Shown piece after piece: positions 1 through 8,561 of a DNA stretch of 64,000 nucleotides. A program made the position numbers and the translations under genes. Positions within the stretch are counted from its first letter, which is position 1, and every line of letters starts with the position of its first letter. This DNA comes from Winslowiella toletana (GTDB lineage: Bacteria > Pseudomonadota > Gammaproteobacteria > Enterobacterales > Enterobacteriaceae): assembly GCF_017875465.1 (NCBI RefSeq), contig NZ_JAGGMQ010000001.1, forward strand, positions 3,534,001 through 3,598,000. The letters are read 5' to 3'. The notes under the pieces were generated by a model. That model was not told the origin of the DNA and made no database searches. It was given only the letters and a program-made list of their open reading frames with translations.

Positions 1-769
1 AGCAACCAAACAGCAGCGCGCCCGCCAGCACCCACAACGGTTTGCCGCGCGCCAGCATCGCTAACACGATGCCGATAAAGCCGTTGCCCTGGGTCATAAA
101 GGGAACAAAAATGCCCGCGCCGACCTGAGACATAAACGCGCCGCCCAGACCGGCAAACAGTCCGGTGATCAGCACCGCCAGCGTACGCGTGCGCAATACA
201 TTGACGCCAGCGGCATCCAGCGCCGCAGGTTTATCGCCTGCCGCCTGCAGATATAAACCGGCCAGCGTGCCGCGATAGATCATGGCAAACAGCGGCACCG
301 CCAGTACTGCCAGATAGATAATCAGCGGCTGATTAAACAGCGCCTGGCCGAGCACCGGAATATTGCTGAGCCCGGGAATCGCCCAGCTTTCGATATTACC
401 CAGTCGCGGATAGGTGCGGCTAAACTGAAAGTAGTGCAGCAGAGCGGTCGCGCCCTCGGCGCCCAGCGTGATGGCGATACCGACCACAATCTGATTCAGT
501 CGCCACCAGACGCACAGCAGCGCCATCAGTCCGCCGGTCAGGGCTCCGGCGAGACCGCCCGCCAGCAGACCTAATCCCATTGACTGGCTCTGCCAGGCTA
601 CGTAAAAACCCAGGTAACCGCCGCTAAGCATCATGCCTTCAAGGCCGATGTTCAGGACGCCCGCTTTTTCCGACAGCTGTTCACCGAGACCAGCCAGCAG
701 CAGCGGCACACCAGCGGTGACTGCGCCCAGCAGCAGTGAAGTCAGAAAGCCAACCGTAAACAGATCCAT
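1..769 (-). CDS. BMP-family ABC transporter permease, partial (3' end beyond left edge)
   Basis: Inner-membrane permease of an ABC importer of the nucleoside/BMP type (BPD_transp_2 family, like NupQ/YufQ). Translating the minus strand from the ATG at 769 gives an uninterrupted reading frame to the window edge. It opens with MDLFTVGFLTSLLLGAVTAG and continues with the family hallmark EKAGVLNIGLEGMMLSGGY near residue 40, then hydrophobic segments. Its start lies 1 bp after the stop of the other permease gene, so it is the fourth gene of the operon binding protein - ATPase - permease - permease. About 256 residues are visible; the family is usually about 300, so only the C-terminus is missing. 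Confidence 0.88.
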   Translation of the reverse strand, partial: MDLFTVGFLTSLLLGAVTAGVPLLLAGLGEQLSEKAGVLNIGLEGMMLSGGYLGFYVAWQSQSMGLGLLAGGLAGALTGGLMALLCVWWRLNQIVVGIAITLGAEGATALLHYFQFSRTYPRLGNIESWAIPGLSNIPVLGQALFNQPLIIYLAVLAVPLFAMIYRGTLAGLYLQAAGDKPAALDAAGVNVLRTRTLAVLITGLFAGLGGAFMSQVGAGIFVPFMTQGNGFIGIVLAMLARGKPLWVLAGALLFGC

Positions 770-770
770 G

Positions 771-1865
771 CTATCCCCTCACTTTTTGTCGTTGACGCTG
801 TTCAACACATTCGGTCAGTCCCAGCACCAGCATCAGTACCGCAACCGTAACCAGCGTGAAATGGTTGGGAATATCCATGCGGCGCGCGGCACTTTCACTG
901 CCAATCGACAGCATGGAAAACAGAAAGACAAACGCAATGGTGCCAAAGCCGTTAAAACGCGCCAGAAACACCAGCGGCACCACCACCAGGCCATAGGCCG
1001 GATTCCAGTCGGCGCGCACATTGCCCTGCACTCCCATAATTTCCACTGCGCCAGCCAGACCGGCAAGGGCAGCCGAGAGGGCAAATACTGCCAGCGTCAG
1101 CAGGCTCACGGAAATCCCGGCATGGATTGCCGCTTGCGGATTAGCGCCCACCACGCGCAGTTGCAGACCAAAGGCGGTGCGCGTCATCATCCAGTGCACC
1201 GCCAGAATCGCCAGCAGACCGAGCAGTAACCCGCTGGAGATATGGCTGCCAAACAGCATGGGTAAGCGATCTTCCCACGGCAGGGTACGGGTTTGCGGCA
1301 CGGTGGTGCTGGGATCAAAAAACACCAGCTTTACCAGCACATTTGCCAGCGAAATACCGAGAAACGACATCATCATGGTGGTAATGATTTCATTGATATT
1401 TTGCCAGGCTTTTAGCAGACCGGGCAATAACGCCCAGACGCCGCCGACCACTGCCGCCGCCAGCATCGCCAGCAGCAGGGCCAGCCATACCGGCGCCCCC
1501 CAGGCGAGCAGCGCAGGGGCCAGCGCGGAGGATGTCACCGCGCCGAGCAGGAACTGGCCGTCACCACCCAGGTTCCACAGCCCGGCGCGAAAAGCGACGA
1601 TCAGGCTGGCAGCAATCAGTAACAGCGGGCCCATCCGCGTTAAGGTGGCGTCCAGCCCGGACGGGGTCAGCAGCCCTTTGCGCACGATATAGCTGTAATA
1701 CTCCAGCGGATTCACCCCCATCACCAGCAGCAGACTGCCGGTGATCAGCAGCGCAATCAGCAGTGGCGCCAGTGAAAAACTGAGCCGGGTCAGCCACCGT
1801 TTGATCCACGGCGGAAAGGCGACGCCTGACGTTGTCAGGCCAGTGGGTCCGGATTGACTGCTCAT
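771..1865 (-). CDS. BMP-family ABC transporter permease
   Basis: Integral membrane permease (364 aa, BPD_transp_2 type, like NupP/YufP), first of two permeases of the importer. About 8-10 hydrophobic segments are visible from residue 30 onward; FRAGLWNLGGDGQFLLGA near residue 90 is the counterpart of the LNIGLEGQ motif of this family. The start ATG shares one base with the stop of the upstream ATPase gene (TAATG arrangement), which implies translational coupling. The substrate cannot be read from sequence. Family members carry nucleosides, purines or simple sugars, and the divergent catabolic operon starting at 5550 suggests a nitrogen heterocycle. Confidence 0.9.
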   Translation of the reverse strand: MSSQSGPTGLTTSGVAFPPWIKRWLTRLSFSLAPLLIALLITGSLLLVMGVNPLEYYSYIVRKGLLTPSGLDATLTRMGPLLLIAASLIVAFRAGLWNLGGDGQFLLGAVTSSALAPALLAWGAPVWLALLLAMLAAAVVGGVWALLPGLLKAWQNINEIITTMMMSFLGISLANVLVKLVFFDPSTTVPQTRTLPWEDRLPMLFGSHISSGLLLGLLAILAVHWMMTRTAFGLQLRVVGANPQAAIHAGISVSLLTLAVFALSAALAGLAGAVEIMGVQGNVRADWNPAYGLVVVPLVFLARFNGFGTIAFVFLFSMLSIGSESAARRMDIPNHFTLVTVAVLMLVLGLTECVEQRQRQKVRG

Positions 1866-3424
1866 TAATGCACTCCACTCATCAATTCACCCACCCGGCT
1901 ACGGGCGGCAGGATCGTTGTCGACAATGCCGACAATCTGGCCTTGCGACATCACCGCGATGCGGTCGGCCAGCTCAAGAATCTCTTCCAGATCGGTGGAA
2001 ATCAGCATCACGGCGCTACCGGCGGCGGCAGATTCGCGGATGCGGCGACGGGTTGAGCGGATATTCTGCAGATCCAGTCCGTAGGTGGGTTTGGAGAAGA
2101 TCACCGCCCGTGGCGTATCGCCAAGTTCGCGCGCCAGCACCGCTTTTTGAATATTGCCGCCGGAAAGCTTACCGATCGGGGTGTCGGTTTGCGGTACGCG
2201 AATATCATATTCACGGATACGCGCGGCGCTCCAGCGGGCAATTTCCGCCGACTGTTCAATGCCATGACGCCAGAACGGCGCTTCGCCAATCTGTTTTAAC
2301 AGCAGATTAGTGGCGACCGGAAAGGTGCTGACCGTGCCTTCGCCATGCCGGTTATCAGTGACATAGCGTAAACCGCGCCGCCGTCGTTCACCGATGGAGC
2401 AATTTTCTATCGACTCGCCATCCAGCCAGATACGGCCGCTGCTTAATGGACGCTGACCGGCAATCGCCTCCGCCAGCTGTTTCTGGCCGTTGCCATCAAT
2501 ACCGGCGACGCCAACGATTTCGCCGGGACGGATACGCAGCTCAACACGGCTGACCGGCACCAGCTTATCGCTGACTTCCAGCGCATGAATTTCCAGCACC
2601 GGTTTTGCTGTTGGCTGGCAGCTGCTGTGGCGTACACCACCCGCTACTTCACTGCTCAGCGAAGGATCGAGGTTAAACATCAGTTGCACGACCTGACGGG
2701 TCGCCTCTTCACGGTGTAATGCCCGCAAATTATCCGGCGTAATTTCGCCCACTTTGCGCCCGAGTCGCAGTACCGAGATGCGGTCGCCCCAGTCCAGCGC
2801 TTCATTGAGTTTGTGAGTGATAAACACCACCGCTAAACCCTGCGCCACCAGCCGACGCATCAGCTGTCCCAGCTCGCTGGCGTTTTGCGGCGTCAGCATC
2901 GCGGTTGCTTCATCGAGAATCAGCACCCGGCTACCGCGCAGCAGAGTACGGACGATTTCCGCCTGCTGCTGTTCACCCAGCGACAGCGAACCGGCCTCAG
3001 CATAAGGATTAACGTTAACGCCAATTTGCTGGCTGACGCGCTGAATTTCTGCGGCGAAATGCGCGCGTGGCGGGCGTTTCCACCAGCGTTGACCCAGCGC
3101 AAAGTTATCGACTACCGATAGCGACGGCACCATCATTGAGTGCTGGAATACCGTGCCAATCCCCAGATCCAGCGCCCGTTGTGGCGAGTTAATCGTGCGA
3201 ATTTGCCCCTCCAGCTCGATGCTGCCCTCATCCGGCTGTAACAGACCTGCCAGCATACTCACCAGGGTGGATTTCCCGGCGCCATTCTCTCCCAGCAGCA
3301 CATGCACCTCGCCGGGCCACAGGGCAAAATCCACCTGATTGTTGGCAACAATGCCGGGAAAACGTTTGGTTATCTGCCTGACCGACAGCGCGGGCAGGGG
3401 AGCGGACAATAATTCACTCATCAT
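1865..3424 (-). CDS. BMP/nucleoside-type ABC transporter, duplicated ATP-binding protein
   Basis: Cytoplasmic ATPase with two fused nucleotide-binding domains (519 aa; the usual length for the RbsA/YufO type). Domain 1 has Walker A GENGAGKST near residue 45, the signature LSLGEQQQ and Walker B VLILDEATAML. Domain 2 (about residues 270-519) is degenerate: the Walker A position reads GIDGNGQKQL, the signature is LSGGNIQKAV, and the Walker B segment reads VIFSKPTYGLD without the usual Asp-Glu pair. Such asymmetry is common in this family. The start (ATGATG at 3424) follows a CGGAGG ribosome site 21 bp after the binding-protein gene, in the same operon. Confidence 0.92.
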   Translation of the reverse strand: MMSELLSAPLPALSVRQITKRFPGIVANNQVDFALWPGEVHVLLGENGAGKSTLVSMLAGLLQPDEGSIELEGQIRTINSPQRALDLGIGTVFQHSMMVPSLSVVDNFALGQRWWKRPPRAHFAAEIQRVSQQIGVNVNPYAEAGSLSLGEQQQAEIVRTLLRGSRVLILDEATAMLTPQNASELGQLMRRLVAQGLAVVFITHKLNEALDWGDRISVLRLGRKVGEITPDNLRALHREEATRQVVQLMFNLDPSLSSEVAGGVRHSSCQPTAKPVLEIHALEVSDKLVPVSRVELRIRPGEIVGVAGIDGNGQKQLAEAIAGQRPLSSGRIWLDGESIENCSIGERRRRGLRYVTDNRHGEGTVSTFPVATNLLLKQIGEAPFWRHGIEQSAEIARWSAARIREYDIRVPQTDTPIGKLSGGNIQKAVLARELGDTPRAVIFSKPTYGLDLQNIRSTRRRIRESAAAGSAVMLISTDLEEILELADRIAVMSQGQIVGIVDNDPAARSRVGELMSGVH

Positions 3425-3445
3425 GGCCTCCGGCTAATCAGCAAA

Positions 3446-4474
3446 TTAAGACTTACCGGCGTTTAATAAGTCATGCAGGGATTTGGCATCATATTCGGCC
3501 GGTATTTTGATTTTTCCGGCAATAATCTGATCTTTTAACTGATTGACACTCTGCCAGACGTCATCCGGAATATGCGCGGTTTTTAATAAACTGATCGAAC
3601 CGTCAGCTAAAGAGGTGGTGTAATTATGGCTGCCATATTTATCTGCTTTTAAATCACCGATCATGGCAGTAAATACCGGGGTTAAATTCCATAATACCGA
3701 ACTTAATAAATTGCCTTTATCAATTTTCGATTTATCGCCAATCACATCGATAAACCAGACTTTACCGCCATCTGCGGCTTTCGCGGTTTCTACCGCCTGC
3801 AACATGCCAAAGCTGGAGCCATTGCCCTGACCAAAGATAATATCGGCGCCGGCGGCAATCACCGAGGAGGTGACGCGTTTGCCGCCTGCGGCGTCGCTAT
3901 AGGCCGCCGGACCAATCACCGCATAGCGAATTTTGATATCGGCTTTGGTGGCGCGTGCGCCGCGAATAAAGGCGTTTGATTGCGCATTCCATGATGGCGG
4001 TTCGCCTGAGACCACTACGCCGATCGTGCCGCTACGGGTCATTTTCGCCGCCAGCGCCCCGGCCAGATAAGCGCCTTCATGGCCGCTGACGGTATAGTCG
4101 GCGACCAGCCCGGCTTTCAGTGATGCCGGGCTGTCGGTGACCGCCACCGGCACGTTACTCTGCTGGCCAATTTCTGGCGCCGCCTGGTTGTAACCGCTGG
4201 CATGGGCAATCAGCAGCTGAGCGCCATCGTCAATCAGATCGCGCAGCGCCGGACGGATATCGCCATAGCCGAGGTTTTCCGCCACCATCACTTTAACGCC
4301 CGCTTTGGCCCCGGCCGCTTTGGCGGCGTCAATTCCCTGCTGGTTCCAGCCAAAATCGGTGCCGGGTTCCGGGCTTAAAATAGCAATCGATTTAATCTCT
4401 GCGGCATAACTGGTGGCGCAAAAAAACAGACTAACTAACAGCACGCGATGCAAATTTTGCCAACTTCTCATCAT
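3446..4474 (-). CDS. BMP-family ABC transporter substrate-binding protein
   Basis: Periplasmic binding protein of the BMP (basic membrane protein/PnrA/Med) family, about 342 aa, first gene of the importer operon. After a signal peptide ending around FFCATSYAA the mature part begins EIKSIAILSPEPGTDFGWN, the standard BMP opening in which FGWNQQG contacts a nucleoside-like ligand. The reading frame is open to 4504, but a GAGGAAA ribosome site lies just before the ATGATG at 4474, so MMRSWQNLHR is preferred. It is divergent from the gene at 4578; both promoters must lie in the AT-rich 100-bp gap. The ligand is unknown; a purine, pyrimidine or pyridine is plausible from the neighbouring catabolic genes. 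Confidence 0.9.
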   Translation of the reverse strand: MMRSWQNLHRVLLVSLFFCATSYAAEIKSIAILSPEPGTDFGWNQQGIDAAKAAGAKAGVKVMVAENLGYGDIRPALRDLIDDGAQLLIAHASGYNQAAPEIGQQSNVPVAVTDSPASLKAGLVADYTVSGHEGAYLAGALAAKMTRSGTIGVVVSGEPPSWNAQSNAFIRGARATKADIKIRYAVIGPAAYSDAAGGKRVTSSVIAAGADIIFGQGNGSSFGMLQAVETAKAADGGKVWFIDVIGDKSKIDKGNLLSSVLWNLTPVFTAMIGDLKADKYGSHNYTTSLADGSISLLKTAHIPDDVWQSVNQLKDQIIAGKIKIPAEYDAKSLHDLLNAGKS

Positions 4475-4577
4475 CTGTTTCCTCATTAATATTATTGTTG
4501 ACATTGTCTTTAATTAATTAAATATTTTATTCGTCTGGCGATGTTATCTGGCCGTTTCCTTTATCCCGGGAGTTACC

Positions 4578-5009
4578 ATGCGAATGAGCTGGTTGTTTAT
4601 TTCTGCCATTATAATTTTATCTCCGCTGCACGCAGAGGAAACGCTGCATATTGAACGGGGCACACAAGGCCTCGATAAATTTATTATTGCGGTAAATAAT
4701 CAGGGCCAGCAGCCTTTGTCTTGTGAAGTCTCTACCGCACACTGGTACTCGGTGGCGCTGGGCGATATTCTGCCGGGCAGAACCCTGCAAGCCGCACTGT
4801 GGAAAAACACGCGCAGCGGTGAAGTGTTTATTCTTAACCAGCAGCAGGATCGCCTGCCGGTGCAGCGCTTCTGGTGTGGTCAGCAGGGCGCCAGCTGGCA
4901 AACCCGCTATCAGTTTACGCTGCCCGATCGGCGTCAGCAGACGCCGCAGTCGCACCAGTTTAACTGTCGCGAAGCGGCGCACAGTACGCAGTGCCAGCCA
5001 GTAAGCTGA
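4578..5009 (+). CDS. Exported hypothetical protein, 143 aa
   Basis: I do not recognise this gene. A signal peptide is clear: MRMSW followed by a hydrophobic stretch and SPLHA before Glu-Glu at about residue 20. The mature protein has four cysteines (near 48, 98, 132 and 140), enough for two disulfides, and is predicted to be periplasmic or secreted. It is divergent from the BMP importer operon and 540 bp upstream of the catabolic operon, on the same strand as the latter. A ribosome site (GGGAG) precedes the ATG. An accessory periplasmic role for either system is only a guess from position. Confidence 0.6.
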   Translation: MRMSWLFISAIIILSPLHAEETLHIERGTQGLDKFIIAVNNQGQQPLSCEVSTAHWYSVALGDILPGRTLQAALWKNTRSGEVFILNQQQDRLPVQRFWCGQQGASWQTRYQFTLPDRRQQTPQSHQFNCREAAHSTQCQPVS

Positions 5010-5549
5010 CAGATCAGACTCTCTTCCTGCCATTATCCCCTCCGCGCCTGGCCAGTTAACGGAATGAAACAGCGTAATCACTGACTTACGCTGTTCAGGT
5101 CACTGCAGCAATACTCAGATGCATTTCATTAAGCTATCGCTATAACCAATATGCAACCAATATCTTTGGTTGATCCAGATCGTTTGGTTATCATAAGGCG
5201 AAAGGTCATAGAGTTTTCCATTGGCTGCATTGATTGAGCCGGCGATCTTACGCGGGATTTATCTGGCCTTAATTTGGTTATTTAATTGTTTTTAATGGTT
5301 TATTTTTACTTTTCTTTTGGCGTTTTTTTACTGTTTTCGCACGGTTATTCATCGCTTAATTTTTTTTAACCAATACTTTTATGCTCGCTATTATTGGTTG
5401 AAATATTTCTGTTGTTGTGTTTTTCTGGCTGTACCGGGCAGGCCAGCACCAGAGGAATTCCCGGAAATGGTTGAGTTATTGGTTTTGCTGTTCAGTACGG
5501 CACCGGGCGTTCAGTGCCGTAACAGGTTCTTAAACTCAGGGGGTAGCCA
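5010..5549 (+). promoter_or_regulatory. Leader/regulatory region of the monooxygenase-NicX operon with seven AACCAA/TTGGTT hexamers
   Basis: A 540-bp gap without a convincing gene. AACCAA lies at 5144, 5155 and 5368, and its complement TTGGTT at 5166, 5184, 5274 and 5394. The first two are direct repeats of AACCAATAT 11 bp apart (about one helical turn) and face two inverted copies, giving nested palindromes. A second inverted pair brackets 5368-5399. Chance would give about 0.1 hexamers of this kind in 256 bp. The region 5270-5400 is very AT-rich and likely holds the promoter. These look like operator sites of an unidentified regulator of the downstream operon; no regulator gene is adjacent. 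Confidence 0.5.
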
Positions 5550-7028
5550 GTGGAAGCGATGTTGAAAGGCGTAGCACAACAAAAACTGAAAACCGGCGCG
5601 GAGTTCAAAGCTTCGTTAGATGATGGCCGCCAGCTGTGGGTAAACGGCAAAAAACTGGAGAAGGTCACTGATGAACCGGCGCTTTCTGCCGGCATCGACT
5701 TACTGGCATCGATGTTCGACGATCAGTTTACCGCCGAACACGCGGACGCCACCACTGTCACCGATAGCGTCAGCGGCGATGTCTATAGCCGCGCCTGGCA
5801 GATCCCGCGCACCATTACCGAACTGCAGGATCGTCGCAAGATGATCGAGTACACCTCATTAAAAACCGGCGGCACTTTTGGTCGTCCGCCGGATCTGGCG
5901 CCGGCGATTGCTGTGGGACTGTATGCTTATCTGCCAACCTTTAAAGCGAAAAAATCCACCTTTGATGGCTGCCAGCCTGACTTCGCGGAAAATATCGAAC
6001 GCTATCTGGCTTATGGTCGCGACAATAACCTGACAGCATCGGAAAGCCTTGCCGGACCGCAAACCGATCGCTCATCACCGAAAGCGGGCGAAGCCTCGCT
6101 GCTGCGGGTTAAAAGCATTGAACGCGGTGGTATCCGTGTCTCCGGCGCCAAAACTGTCGGCTCGATCGCCGCGCAGGCCAATGAAATTTTCTTCACCAAC
6201 CTTGGTGGCATTCAGGAAACGCCAGCGGAAGCCTGTATCTGGGGATCGGTGCCGATTAATTCGGAAGGGATTCGCTTAATTTCCCGTGAAATGGTTTCCC
6301 ATCCTGGCGCCGATCCTTTCGATCATCCGATTGCCCGCCTCGGTGAAGAAGCTGACCAGTTTATTATTTTCGACAATGTGTTTGTGCCCACCGAGCGCAT
6401 CTTTAACCTCGGCGATCCGACGGCGATGCAGTATTACGGCCCGGTCTGCACCTTTGCGCACTGGCATGTGTTAACCCGTCTGGCGGTCAAAGCGGAGCTG
6501 TTTGTCGGCGCGGGCCAGCTGGTGCTGGATGTGCTGGGGACTGGCCGTATTCCGGCGGTGCAGGCGATGCTGGGGGAACTGATCGAATATGCGCAGACTC
6601 TGCGCGCCTTTGTTTATGCGGCGGAAGCCAAAGCACAGATGACCGAAGGCGAGGTGATGGCGCCGGATGTCGGCATGTTAACCACCGGGCGTCTCTACTC
6701 GATTCAGCACTACCCGCGCATTATTCACGTGTTGCAGGAGATGTGCGGACAGGGCCTGGTGATGCGCTTTGGCAAAGCGGCGTTTGATAACCCGGATATC
6801 GGCCACTACCTGCGCGATCTGCTGGTCGGTCATGGCGCCAGCGCAATGGAAAAAGAGCAGCTGATGAACTTTATCTGGGATATGACCACCAGTTCGCTGG
6901 CAGGCCGCGTCGCGCTGTTTGAAAACGTCAACTCCAGCCCGGCGCCGCGTCTGCGTGCCCGTCTGTATGAAGAAGTAAAACGTGATGTGTTTGTTGACCA
7001 GGTGAAGAAGCTGGCAGGGCTGGTCTGA
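5550..7028 (+). CDS. HpaB-family FADH2-dependent monooxygenase (oxygenase component)
   Basis: Large component of a two-component flavin monooxygenase (492 aa, 4-hydroxyphenylacetate 3-hydroxylase/PvcC family, usually 480-520 aa). Such enzymes hydroxylate aromatic or heteroaromatic rings using reduced flavin from a separate reductase; a matching reductase is encoded at 10982. The acyl-CoA-dehydrogenase-like fold is recognisable: an N-terminal helical part, a middle beta domain with VSGAKTVGSIAAQANEIFF (about 190-210), and a C-terminal helical domain ending VKKLAGLV. The GTG at 5550 has a well-spaced AGGGGG site; an ATG three codons later is possible. It opens an operon with amidases and a NicX-like dioxygenase, so a hydroxypyridine-type ring is a likelier substrate than hydroxyphenylacetate (no hpaC-hpaGEDF genes nearby). 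Confidence 0.88.
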   Translation: MEAMLKGVAQQKLKTGAEFKASLDDGRQLWVNGKKLEKVTDEPALSAGIDLLASMFDDQFTAEHADATTVTDSVSGDVYSRAWQIPRTITELQDRRKMIEYTSLKTGGTFGRPPDLAPAIAVGLYAYLPTFKAKKSTFDGCQPDFAENIERYLAYGRDNNLTASESLAGPQTDRSSPKAGEASLLRVKSIERGGIRVSGAKTVGSIAAQANEIFFTNLGGIQETPAEACIWGSVPINSEGIRLISREMVSHPGADPFDHPIARLGEEADQFIIFDNVFVPTERIFNLGDPTAMQYYGPVCTFAHWHVLTRLAVKAELFVGAGQLVLDVLGTGRIPAVQAMLGELIEYAQTLRAFVYAAEAKAQMTEGEVMAPDVGMLTTGRLYSIQHYPRIIHVLQEMCGQGLVMRFGKAAFDNPDIGHYLRDLLVGHGASAMEKEQLMNFIWDMTTSSLAGRVALFENVNSSPAPRLRARLYEEVKRDVFVDQVKKLAGLV

Positions 7029-7112
7029 TCGCCACGTTTTTTCTGTGGCGATGGCGAATACGCGTGAGAGCCGTTGTGCTTTTGCGCGTCATTATCGATG
7101 TCGGGGACGCGC

Positions 7113-8561
7113 ATGTTTAACGAGTATGCAGACTATGATGGCCTGGGGCTGGCGCAGCTGATTCGTCAGCGTGAGATCAGTGCGCAGGAGGTGCTGGAAA
7201 CGGCAATTACCCTGTGTGAACGCGGTAATCCGGCACTGAATGCGGTGGTGCATCCGGCTTATGAGATGGCGCGGCAGCAGCTGCGCCAGGGTCTGCCAGA
7301 CGGGCCTTTTGCTGGCGTGCCGATGCTGATTAAAAACACCGGTTTTGAGGTCAGCGGACAGCCGCTTTCCAGCGGCTCGCACCTGTTCAGTGGAGTGGTT
7401 TCGGCGCAGGACAGCACGCTGATTGCACGTTATCGCCAGGCGGGTTTACTGTTGCTGGGAAAATCGAATACGCCGGAATTTGCCCTTAGTTTTACCACTG
7501 AACCGCTGGCGTATGGCGCCACGCGTAATCCGTGGGATCTGCAGCGTACGCCGGGGGGCTCTTCCGGCGGCTCTGCGGCGGCGGTGGCTGCCGGCTGGAT
7601 GCCGCTGGCCAATGCCTCCGATGGTGCCGGTTCGACACGCGTACCGGCTTCGCACTGTGGCCTGTTTGGTTTTAAACCCAGCCGGATGCGTAATCCACTG
7701 GGGCCGGTGGCGGTTGAAGCGATTGCCGGTATGTCGACGCCGCATGCGGTCAGCTGGTCGGTGCGTGATAACGCCGCTCTGCTGGATGCCAGTGCTGGCG
7801 CCGATCGCGGCGATCCCTATGCCGCACCTGCCAGCGCCGCCAGTTTTTTACAGGCGGTCAGCCAGCCACCGCGTTCGTTGCGCATCGGGCTGATCACCCA
7901 TTCGCCATTAGGTCATGCGATTGACCCGGATATTCTGCGGGTGGTGAATGAAGCGGCAAGCCTGTGCAGCACGCTTGGCCACCAGGTGGAACCTGCGGTT
8001 TGCGCCTATGACATCGAAGCCCTGATGCGCGCCTGGCGCATTATCCTTGGCGTCAATGTCGCCAGTGGCATGAACAGTTTTGCCGCCGCACGCGGTATCG
8101 CCGATCCGCTGTCACTGCTGGAGCCGGTTAATCAGCAGTGGATCCTTGAAGGACAACAGTGGCGCGGCCTCGACTATCTGTGGGCGATTAATCAACTGCA
8201 TGCAATGGCGCGCGCCATGGGGCAATTCTTCAGTCAGTACGACATTCTGTTATCGCCGGTCACCAGCGAAACTGCGCCGCTGCTCGGTGAGATGCAGGGC
8301 GATACCCGCGATCTTGATGCTTTTTATCAGCGCTTCTGGCAACACGGTCCCTTTACCTGCGTGTTTAATGCCGCCGGTTGCCCGGCAATGAGCGTTCCGC
8401 TGGGAATCTCCACCCGTGGATTGCCAATTGGCGTCCATTTTGGCGCGGCCTTTGGCGAAGAAGCCACGCTGTTTGCGCTGGCTGGTCAGCTGGAGCTGGT
8501 GCAGCCGTGGTTTAAGCGCCGTCCTTCTATCCATTCAGGAGTCCCGCATGTCTCTGACTGA
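7113..8561 (+). CDS. Amidase-signature family amidase 1
   Basis: Amidohydrolase of the amidase signature family (482 aa). The Ser-cisSer-Lys machinery is visible: Lys in PMLIKNTGF (about residue 75), the Gly/Ser-rich segment GGSSGGSAAAVAAG (about 150) and the nucleophile Ser in DGAGSTRVPASHCG (about 175). The ATG at 7113 is chosen because it matches the family N-terminus (FNEYADYDGLGLAQLIRQ). It lies 84 bp after the monooxygenase gene and overlaps the next amidase gene by 14 bp. In context it could hydrolyse an N-formyl or amide product of ring cleavage, the job done by NicD or NicF in nicotinate degradation; this is inference. Confidence 0.9.
   Translation: MFNEYADYDGLGLAQLIRQREISAQEVLETAITLCERGNPALNAVVHPAYEMARQQLRQGLPDGPFAGVPMLIKNTGFEVSGQPLSSGSHLFSGVVSAQDSTLIARYRQAGLLLLGKSNTPEFALSFTTEPLAYGATRNPWDLQRTPGGSSGGSAAAVAAGWMPLANASDGAGSTRVPASHCGLFGFKPSRMRNPLGPVAVEAIAGMSTPHAVSWSVRDNAALLDASAGADRGDPYAAPASAASFLQAVSQPPRSLRIGLITHSPLGHAIDPDILRVVNEAASLCSTLGHQVEPAVCAYDIEALMRAWRIILGVNVASGMNSFAAARGIADPLSLLEPVNQQWILEGQQWRGLDYLWAINQLHAMARAMGQFFSQYDILLSPVTSETAPLLGEMQGDTRDLDAFYQRFWQHGPFTCVFNAAGCPAMSVPLGISTRGLPIGVHFGAAFGEEATLFALAGQLELVQPWFKRRPSIHSGVPHVSD

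Noticed and set aside
5317..5565. Open frame of 82 codons upstream of the monooxygenase
   Set aside because: Starts in AT-rich promoter DNA with Phe/Cys-rich composition, no ribosome site, and runs into the start of the real gene.
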